64,000 bases of DNA. It comes from Warburgia ugandensis (taxonomy: Eukaryota; Streptophyta; Magnoliopsida; Canellales; Canellaceae). Shown one piece after another: positions 56,221 through 64,000 of the stretch (the first letter of the stretch is position 1; each line of letters opens with the position of its first letter). The stretch lies in assembly GCA_035236585.1 (NCBI GenBank), contig CP141132.1:56641880-56705879 (forward strand), read 5' to 3'. The notes beneath the pieces were generated by a model, which was given only the letters and a program-made list of their open reading frames with translations, was not told the DNA's origin and made no database searches. The position numbers and the translations under genes are program-made.

Positions 56221-59183
56221 TGTAATAACCCCAATTTTTAACCCTAAATTAGTAATAAAATAAGATAAATTAATTAAAAAATTTATGCATAGAATTTGGT
56301 TCTGAAATCACTAGAAAGTACACATCGATATGAATTGAAGGGTATAAAGAACGTTGAAAACAGAGTTTGAATGTGAGTTATGACCATTTTAAGTGTAAGG
56401 GTAAATTTGTAAATTGCCAAGGACATAAATTAAAGGAGTCGTTTTGATAACGACACCCCTTTTCCACTTCCATTAGAGTTCTAATGGAGGAAGACACTGA
56501 TCTACCTTCCATTCGGCAAAATCGAGATTTAGCCTATTAAATACAAGTTTCCCCTTCCATTCCCATGCCAAACAACCAGAGGAGAACCCTTGTTTTCCCT
56601 TGTGCATGTTGCGAAAATGAGTTAAAGTTTGCACGTACTAGAGGGCTCTGATCTCCCATCTCCGGCTCTAATAAGGTAAGTTACATATTTAACTTGTTAA
56701 TTATCTTATTGTCCAACTTTCCCCTCACAGATCTGGGCTAGATCCGATCAAAATGGCTGTTGGATGTCCTATGGATTCAAAACCGTAGAGCATGGTTAGA
56801 CCCACGTTAAAGACACCTCAAATGAGAAATCTAAGCTGTTCATTGTGATATTTGGACCAAAAAACCATAGGAACAGTGAAAATAGATAAAAAAAATCAGA
56901 GCTTCTGGGGCTCTGATCAAGCCAAAACAAGGTGGACGGCTTTGGCTCATCGTCCCCAATGGACATTATGACCAAGACAGACGCGGATGCGCGCATGCAG
57001 GTGCTCCGTCACACGCGTGCGTATCGCACACGTGCGCGGGATGCTCTTGTACGTTGTCCCGAACGTCCGAAACGCACTGGGTGTCTTGGGCGCACAATGC
57101 GCTGGTGTAAGCCGGTGCAAACCGTACTGCCTGTGTAAGTCGGTGCACGCGTACTTACCCCTCTAAATTAATATATTAATTTATGAAGTCTTTTCACAAA
57201 AAACTTGATTTTGGGAGCTACAGAGGTCCAAATCACGAGCGAAAACATCCATTGCGACCGTATTGATGACACGGACCTAGATTTAGCTTGAAAATTTACA
57301 TTTAACTACTTTTAGATTAGTTAAATTATAAAATATTAATTAATAACTTAGAACCGACTGATCAAAGGGTGATCAGGCCTCAAGACTTGAACAATGAGAT
57401 AAAGTATGATAATAAATAAGGGTTATAAGGGGCATATTAGTGTGACTACTCTAGAAATTGATCTAGACCATTGGTCTTAACCAGATCTTGAAAAATTATT
57501 GATCTAAGGATGATCTGACCATCAGATTAAGGTATACACGTTAGATACATACAAAAACGAACAGATGGACATGAGATGAGACTAAATTAAGAACCAAATC
57601 ATAATTAGAGATCTTAGAGGATGATCCAATGGTTGGATCATCATAGATTCCATTATAATATAATAAATAATACAAAATAGTATTGTGGTACTGATAGGTA
57701 CATCTGAACGTACAAGCTATGAAGATTATATGCTTGAGTTGGGTGATCTCACATTGAGGTAGGTGATGACATTTAATGTTTAATTTTGATTTTAAAACCT
57801 TGTATTATCATGGCATCATGATTGATTGTGATTAAATTACAGTTATTATTAATCGATGATTTTGTGAGATTTAGAGTTTATGTTATGATCGCTATTTGAT
57901 TTTAATCATGTATTGAATGGATTATGACCGATGGTTTCATGAGATTGAGATTATCTACTTATGCACAATTAGAAAATTATTTTTTCTTATTGCATCACTG
58001 AAACTGATGAGTTTTCATGAGAAAGGAAAGTGGAGGCTTGATGGCTAGTCCTTTTAGAGGCTAACCCCGGGATGAGGGGCATGCCTTAGGGATTACGAGC
58101 CACGAGTGCTCTTGGTTTTTCGACATACATGACTTTTGTGTTTTGTGTTTTTATGACTGGTGCTCTCACTTAGTGGATGTCATGTTAGGATGGAGAGGGC
58201 CGGGCACCTACCCTCCGAGATTTGTAATGTGATATGATTGTGATATGATAGACACCTACCTGCAAATGGCTTTCGGTAGGGGTTGGTAACATGGATAGTC
58301 TACACTACCGGTCCGGGCCTTTCCACAGGGACGGACGTTAAGTCTCCTGTTATGGTGTTGACGAGGAGCGGCGGTGGTTGAGACCCTGGAGGGTTGCCAC
58401 TGCGGCATGACATCCATACTCTTATTCTGTGTGCTTGCATGATAAACATGGAGATGTGATGGTATGCATGGGTGTGACGACACTCAGAGGTTTGATATGA
58501 GTACTCATGATTTGTGATGCAAGTGTATGGGACACTCGTGGGACCCGCATACCTTGAGGGTACCCTGTTGTTATTGTATGCTCATTTACATGAGATTATA
58601 TCATGTTTAAATCCATGAGATGCATGTTTTATCATATATGTTGTTTTGAGATTTTATTAGCATTGCTTAAAATAATTATATTCTTGCAAAAAATTGCTTT
58701 ACTCATTGTATCAATATAATTATTCAATTTTGTTCTATTGATATACATTAAATGTCTATGTACCTACCAAGAATTGCTTGTTGAGGCATTGCGTTATTTT
58801 TGCAATGCCTCAGATATTAAAGAAAGACAGGACATATGAGGAGTTAGAAGAATAGTGATCGAGAAGTCTCATTTAGAGGTATGTTTTGATTTCACATAGA
58901 CTGTGTATGTATATATGTTATTGGACTTGATTATACTGTTATGGGAATGTGGCTGATGACTGGATGATCCTGGAATAGTAAATCTATTTTAAACATGTTT
59001 GCTTGGAAAAAAAATAATCTTGTTTTGCGTCAATGGTTGACCTCGGGATTTTTCTACAAATGAAATTCAATTGAAATTGTTTTTCATTGTTTTGGTTTTT
59101 ATAAAATTGGTGCCCCACCTTTCCAAAAGATTTATATATATATATATATATATATAAAGTATTGAAAAACCCGGGTCGTCACA
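56221..59183 (+). mobile_element. Solo gypsy LTR
   Basis: 2963 bp, TGTAATAACCCC...GGGTCGTCACA, flanked by the perfect TSD TAACA (56216-56220 and 59184-59188). Its first 200 bp align with the minus-strand start of the gypsy LTRs (TTTGGTTCTGA, AGAAAGTACACATCGAT, AAAGAACGTTGAAAAC). Its centre (GTGGAGGCTTGATGGCTAGT, GGGTTGCCACTGC) is the reverse complement of 28330-28850. No internal domain is present. An (AT)n tract lies at about 59133-59156. Confidence 0.9.
59133..59156. repeat. (AT)n microsatellite
   Basis: About 11 TA units near the end of the solo LTR. Confidence 0.9.
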
Positions 59184-59436
59184 TAACATCTACTACAACA
59201 TTGAATTTCTAACACGGCAATGATACATAAGTTTGATGGGTCTTTCTACACATTAACTTTTGCAAAGTTAGTAAACTATTGGATTGAAATTTTATGATCC
59301 TAATTCTGACACATTTTGAAACATTGTGGCTTCAAAAATTTGATGGGACAATTTCTAATAAAGAATAAGAGTTCTATGACCAATATAGGGGTGTGATATA
59401 AGATGTATTCATGTGTGTCTATCAAACAACTATTGA

Positions 59437-59632
59437 GAAATATGACATATAATATCCTTATATTTATTAGTTTTAACCCTAAGATTAACTAAAATATCTT
59501 CAATTATATTTAAAAATATCTCCAAATATATTTAGAAATATGACATATAATATCCTTATATTTATTAGTTTTAAAAATAAGATTAATTGAAATATCTCCA
59601 ATTAGGGTTTATTTTACATTTTTTAAGACTAA
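59437..59632. repeat. 98-bp tandem duplication
   Basis: GAAATATGACATATAATATC at 59437 recurs at 59535. Both continue CTTATATTTATTAGTTTTAA and later AAATATCT(T/C)CAATTA. Confidence 0.85.
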
Positions 59633-59669
59633 TGTATAACTAAAAAAATGCTATTTATTGTATTAAAAA

Positions 59670-59935
59670 CCCTAAAACAGAGGTAGACCACTGTCCAAGA
59701 AATGTCATGGACCCACATGCCAAATATGAAGTCTAGGAATTCAAAATGATAAGGAGTGTTATTATTGAAGTCAGAGCAATTAGAAACCCTATGCGAAAGA
59801 CAACCCTACCCACTCAAAAGAGGGTGTTCTTGTCAAAAGTGAAGGTGACAAACTTTCCATGCATACATAAAAGCATTACACCCCCTTGAGAAGCTTCTAG
59901 GGGAAGCTCAAATGTAATATATGCAATTTTTTAAT
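59670..59935 (+). repeat. Member of an inverted repeat pair (partner 54310-54640)
   Basis: See the partner. The match ends at AGAAGCTTCTAGGGGAAGCT followed by CAAAT. The two copies flank a 5-kb interval that includes the solo LTR. Confidence 0.6.
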
Positions 59936-60399
59936 ACAATTATATTATTTCAAAAAATTGGGACTTGTTTTTCTTTTTTAATTATACCTTTCATGGAATT
60001 ATTTGGATTAAGTGATAGATGAGCAACATGACATCAAGTGAAAAGTGCACCCAAAGGTGCCATAGAAGTGAGCTAGAAAATAACTGAGTATGGGATCTAT
60101 GTAGCTCATTGCCATGCTACCATTTGGAGTGCATGCCAATATTAGTAAGAAGAATGGCAAGATTGAGCCTTGATAATGTACACAATTTTGCATCCAAATT
60201 GGGTGGAAATGGACTTAGGACCCTAGGCCACTCTATGGTGAGATTTGAGCCTAGGTGATATGTGGCTTTTATGTACTTTTGATAATTGGACCAGACCTTA
60301 GAAAAGTGACTCTTGAAGAAATAAGATTAAGGAAATATGCCCTAAAGAAAGTGAAATCAAATGCCCTAAGTAGCTCTTAACTTAATTTAAACAAGTTAC

Positions 60400-61620
60400 C
60401 ATGCCCACTTAAAATGCCTTGGAAAGGCCATGTTAATGAAATAATGAGTCTAGGGAATGCCTAAATGACACTAAGCACATGTCATGAGAGTGCTACTAGA
60501 AATAATGTGTGAAAACTATGGAATGTTACTTTAATGCTATGGTAAGGGCTATGGAAAACCCTACATAATAACATGTAAATAAACATATTTATTTATTTGA
60601 ATGCTATATAAAAGGCCATGGGAATGATATGCCAAAGAAATGCTATGACACGCCCAAATCAATGATATGCTTATGATATGTACATTTCACTTGAATGCTA
60701 TGATGAGACCATAGTAATACTTTGCCATAGTGATGCTATAGAATGCTTGTATTTACTCCATGTATATGTGACATGTTATTCCATTTGATTATGCTATGTG
60801 AGAGCATTGGACATGTTTTATTAATTCCTTAAGAATGAAATTAAATTCCATGGCTAGTGACATTGTGTACACCATGTAAATGCTAGTCGAATTGCTAAGT
60901 ATGACTTAAGGATGCCATTAAGTACCATAGAAGAGAACAAGCATATGACATCGGAAAATGACACTTGACATATTACTTAAATGAAGGGAAATGCCATAAG
61001 ATGATGTACAAAGACTATGAATGTCATGGAGATGGATATGACATGAGCGATAGAAATTCCATAATGACATGCCATGAATATGTCATGAAAATTGACATAA
61101 GCTATGGAAATGTTATGCAAGAAACATATAACAATGAGATGAGCTAGGGCATAATGTGATAATACTTAGGTTATATATTAGCCACCAAAGTATTAGATAT
61201 GAAAAATCATGACAATGATTATGAAAGTGGAAACGAAGTGCACATGGCTGGTTGAACAATCATCATAAGACTTGAACATAAACTAGTAAGAAAAGATGTT
61301 AATGAAGTATCTAGCATGATTAGCTAGGGATTGATAGATCCATTATATGAAAACTCATTCAAACTATATTTCCACTATAGTTTGACTATGTTATTTAAAG
61401 AATCCATGCCTTTGAAAAGAATTACATGGAAGAACATGGAAAAGCAATGCTACGAAAGGAAAGTGCCTAGAAAAGATTGAAAAGCAATGCATGGAAAAAG
61501 GAATACTTGAAAAAGTTTTGAAATGGAATGCATAGAAGAAGTATTGAAAAGAGATGCATTGGAAAACTTTACAAGGATTTGCATAGAAATGCCATGGAAA
61601 AAGGAAGCATCTAGAATGCC
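60400..61620. repeat. Low-complexity zone rich in AATGCTATG and GCCATGG-like words
   Basis: Irregular recurrence of ATGCTATG, ATGCCATG, ATGACA and GAAAAGCAATGC words every 20-60 bases, with no fixed period. It may be a decayed satellite or a transposon subterminal region. Confidence 0.5.
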
Positions 61621-61790
61621 CCAGTTTTAAAAAAATGAATAAAAAGAGTGAAAGGCAATACAGCACGTATTGACCTAGTTTTGGCATGAACATGAGAACC
61701 CTTTCACATCAGTGGTAGAGAGGAGTTCTAGGATGGATCCTATATGATTGCACATATTAGTTAAAGTTCACATCTCTATTTTCATTTTTC

Positions 61791-61952
61791 GTTTTGATTT
61801 TGAAACTTATAAGGAAGGTGGTATGTAACGCCTGTAGGCATGTGGTTTTGATTTTAAAACATACAAGGATAGCAATACATCACACCTATAGGCATTTGGA
61901 TTTGATTTTGATACTTACATGGATGGTCATATGTAACACCTATAAGAAAAAT
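61791..61952. repeat. Three 54-bp tandem repeats
   Basis: GTTTTGATTTT(G/A)A.AC.TA starts at 61791, 61845 and 61899. Each unit ends with a GTAACGCCTGTAGGCATGTG-like sequence. Confidence 0.85.
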
Positions 61953-63042
61953 AACTTTAAAAGAGATGACTAAAAAAAAACTGAGAAAAACTTTGGACAC
62001 ATCAAAATTTAAATACCCTACCCCTAGACTTAAATAAAACATTGTACTCAATGTTTAGAACTGCATACCATGGACAAATGAAATAATAAACCTGAAGAGA
62101 AAGGGTGAGAAAGATACCACCTGAATTCCTAGATTAATACATTGATCTGTTAATATGAACAAAGATGCAAAATATATCCAGTTGATATAGTTTGAAAATT
62201 TTCAGGTCCAAACACCGTCTCGATGCATGAAATATTGCAGGCTTTGTAGCACTCACCGGAGTGGCACACTCACTACCTGTTAGCATTAGGATCAAAATTT
62301 TCATTTATAAAAATTAATACAATTAAGCCAACTCTTCATCTACCAAGCTGGGATTGGCTATCCAATCAAAATCAACATAAGATTACGGAGATCTTTCTCC
62401 GTTAGATACGAAGAGCTGATGGACAAAATGTACTTCTAATCAGCTATATAGACCCACCGGTTGCCTTGTCATGTCAATCAGCCCGTAAATACCAAAACCA
62501 CCGTCCGTTGAAGGCGATCTTTCTGTCTTACAAAACTTCGACTAATCGAAAAGAGTTAGCGAATCTTCCAGCTAAGTTCAACTCCCTTTTCCCGTGGAGA
62601 CCTGGACTCATCATTGTAGACATACACATAGCCATCTGACTAGCTATTATTAAAATTTCATCACGGTGTTTCCTTGGCCTATTATTTCATCCACCGAATC
62701 CAGTCTTTACGCACAATCTTACATGTCATGTGACGACTCAGAAGCACTGCATACGAGACTTCATCGATGCGTAGCTCAAAGGAATACAGCTGGTTCTTGA
62801 CTTTGTCTAAGGATGAGAAATAGATAATAGCAAAGCCATGTTTCTTTTTCCGTATGAATTTGATCAACAAACCACGTTTAGGGTCCATTCTTGCGTATCC
62901 TCAGCCCCACGTCTCCTGTTGACACATTGGCTCCACATGCGCGTGCCTAACTACGTGAATACAATACGCATCTCTTTAGTCATAAAAGACGGCCTTTGAA
63001 CTCAATGAAACTTTTGACTTATAATTGCACCCTTTCCATCAC

Positions 63043-63050
63043 ATATAAAA
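63043..63050 (+). promoter_or_regulatory. TATA box of the DUF761 gene
   Basis: ATATAAAA (in CACATATAAAAG) lies about 80 bases upstream of the start codon, leaving a leader of roughly 50 nt. Confidence 0.7.
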
Positions 63051-63129
63051 GAAGGCAAACACATGAACTTCAATGCCAAAGGCTTTGGAGAATCCAAATA
63101 TCAGACTCCGTTCCTGTTGACAATCAACG

Positions 63130-63453
63130 ATGATGAAGAAAAGCTCTTTAGCTCCTGTTCAGCGCACAAACGCAAAAGAAGAAGGAGATGTAGCTAGGTC
63201 ACAGAGGGTCTATGCCAGAGAAAAGAGACCTGTGGAGGTGAAGAAGATCAACCATGAATCAGACGACATAAACGAGTGCGCTGAGGCATTCATCAGGAAA
63301 TTCAGGCAACAGCTTCAGATCCAAAGGCTCCAATCGATCGAGAATTATGAAAAGATGCTGGATGGGGACTCTAAAACTTTTTTCTGTCCTTGGTCTGCAT
63401 CTTTCGTTCATTTATATTCATTCAATTGTTTCATTTGTCCTGCTTGTTTCTAG
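63130..63453 (+). CDS. Small DUF761-type protein
   Basis: 107 residues, single exon, ATG at 63130 (a second Met is codon 2), stop at 63451-63453. The N-terminal half is basic and hydrophilic (AREKRPVEVKK). Residues of about 44-80 read SDDINECAEAFIRKFRQQLQ and IQRLQSIENYEKML. This matches the short C-terminal DUF761 motif of plant-specific small proteins (D-I-N-E-x-A-E-x-F-I-R-x-F), which have no established biochemical function. Usually the protein stops soon after the Y..ML residues; here about 27 further residues rich in Phe, Cys and Ser follow, so the true end might differ (for example a lost stop). A TATA box sits 80 bases upstream. Intact and probably a live host gene. Confidence 0.8.
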   Translation: MMKKSSLAPVQRTNAKEEGDVARSQRVYAREKRPVEVKKINHESDDINECAEAFIRKFRQQLQIQRLQSIENYEKMLDGDSKTFFCPWSASFVHLYSFNCFICPACF

Positions 63454-64000
63454 CTTTGATTTGTTTATGGGTTGTCTCGGTAATTGTCTTTCTATCTAAA
63501 CCGATGCATGGTTTGTGATCGATAAAGAAGCACCTTCAAATATAGAAGATAGACGAGCTTTGCTTGGTTGATTTTGGCAGGCCCTAATCAATGTGTTTAA
63601 TCATATAGTGGAGATGGATCTTTTTGTAACCTGTTGAAGTTTGTGTCTCTTCTTTCCAGCTTAGATTCGATATTTCTTCATGGTATTATCTAGAACTGGT
63701 CCTAACATTACATTAGATATGTTTTGATGCCCATCACTTGAGATTTGTCATTCTAAACTGTCTATTAAGAATCCATTCTTGCTCTGATTTCCTTTCTGTA
63801 ATGAGCCGTACATACTATGCTGCACCCTTGGATGCATCACATACGGCCACACCATAGGATATATTAGGGCTATGCTTGGCATGGAGGAGACAACAATCTT
63901 TCACAATTTTTGGATGTCTCAAAACACAGATAAAATATAGAGTTGTGAATGATTTGTAGGAAATATTTGTCCTTAATTAGACGGGCCAATCCATTTGCGT
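63454..64000. other. DUF761 3' UTR and downstream DNA
   Basis: T-rich sequence following the stop, with no further gene seen to the window edge. Confidence 0.5.

Larger units (their letters stand above)
59189..63042. other. Unassigned repeat-rich spacer
   Basis: No recognised gene. It holds a 98-bp duplication (59437), the inverted-repeat partner (59670), a 1.2-kb word-rich zone (60400-61620) and three 54-bp tandem repeats (61791). The last few hundred bases form the upstream region of the DUF761 gene. Confidence 0.4.

Noticed and set aside
61391-61693. 100-codon minus-strand ORF rich in Phe, His and Cys
   Set aside because: It follows from the repeated GAAAAGCAATGC-like words and shows no protein-like motif.
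62682-62888. 68-codon minus-strand ORF divergent from the DUF761 gene
   Set aside because: It has no recognisable motif, and the length is within chance expectation.

Overview
This window looks like repeat-dominated, AT-rich intergenic DNA from a flowering plant. The clues are tRNA-derived SINEs of the Au type, plant RTE-type LINEs, Tat/Athila-like and chromovirus-like LTR retrotransposons, a TRIM element, and two plant-type nuclear genes with split or plant-specific structure. The species cannot be named from the sequence. I recognise only two host genes.

Layout. 1-3 kb: unassigned AT-rich DNA with an AGATCTGAA-rich array in front of a TATA box. 3.0-6.1 kb: two RTE LINE 3' ends facing each other, an Au-like SINE inserted in one of them with a clear target-site duplication (TSD), a MITE-like inverted repeat and a second, partial SINE. 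7.5-11.3 kb (minus strand): the first three exons of an organellar peptide deformylase (PDF1A type); the exon with the HExxH metal site was not found downstream. 11.6-13.9 kb: a non-autonomous Mutator-like element with terminal inverted repeats (TIRs) of about 370-400 bp. 14.4-22.0 kb: a non-autonomous LTR element (LARD-1) with no recognisable gag or pol. 22.3-25.6 kb: a longer, decayed RTE LINE (minus) with possible repeated 5' monomers. 26.2-27.3 kb: a foldback element whose two arms carry (GA)n and (CT)n tracts of almost equal length. 27.6-37.9 kb: a structurally complete Ty3/gypsy element (minus strand, TSD ATCAC) with gag, protease, RT, RNase H, integrase and a chromodomain-like tail, all broken by stops and frameshifts.

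38.1-53.4 kb is a nest. A minus-strand LTR fragment is split by a second LARD-like element (LARD-2, candidate TSD GATGG) that keeps a degraded Athila-type gag and protease. LARD-2 was itself entered by a 597-bp TRIM (5' LTR), an Au-like SINE (next to the PBS) and a solo gypsy LTR (3' LTR). With the insertions removed, its two LTRs shrink to about 2.79 and 2.78 kb, which supports this reconstruction. 53.4-63 kb: mostly unassigned repeats plus a second solo gypsy LTR (TSD TAACA). 63.0-63.5 kb: a small intact gene with a DUF761-type C-terminal motif and a well-placed TATA box.

There is no operon or pathway logic here; the organisation is successive transposon insertion around two host genes. The best candidates for something new are the foldback element with matched GA/CT arms, the two LARD elements that share outer parts but differ in the middle, the 3'-incomplete deformylase gene, and several unclassified local tandem duplications.
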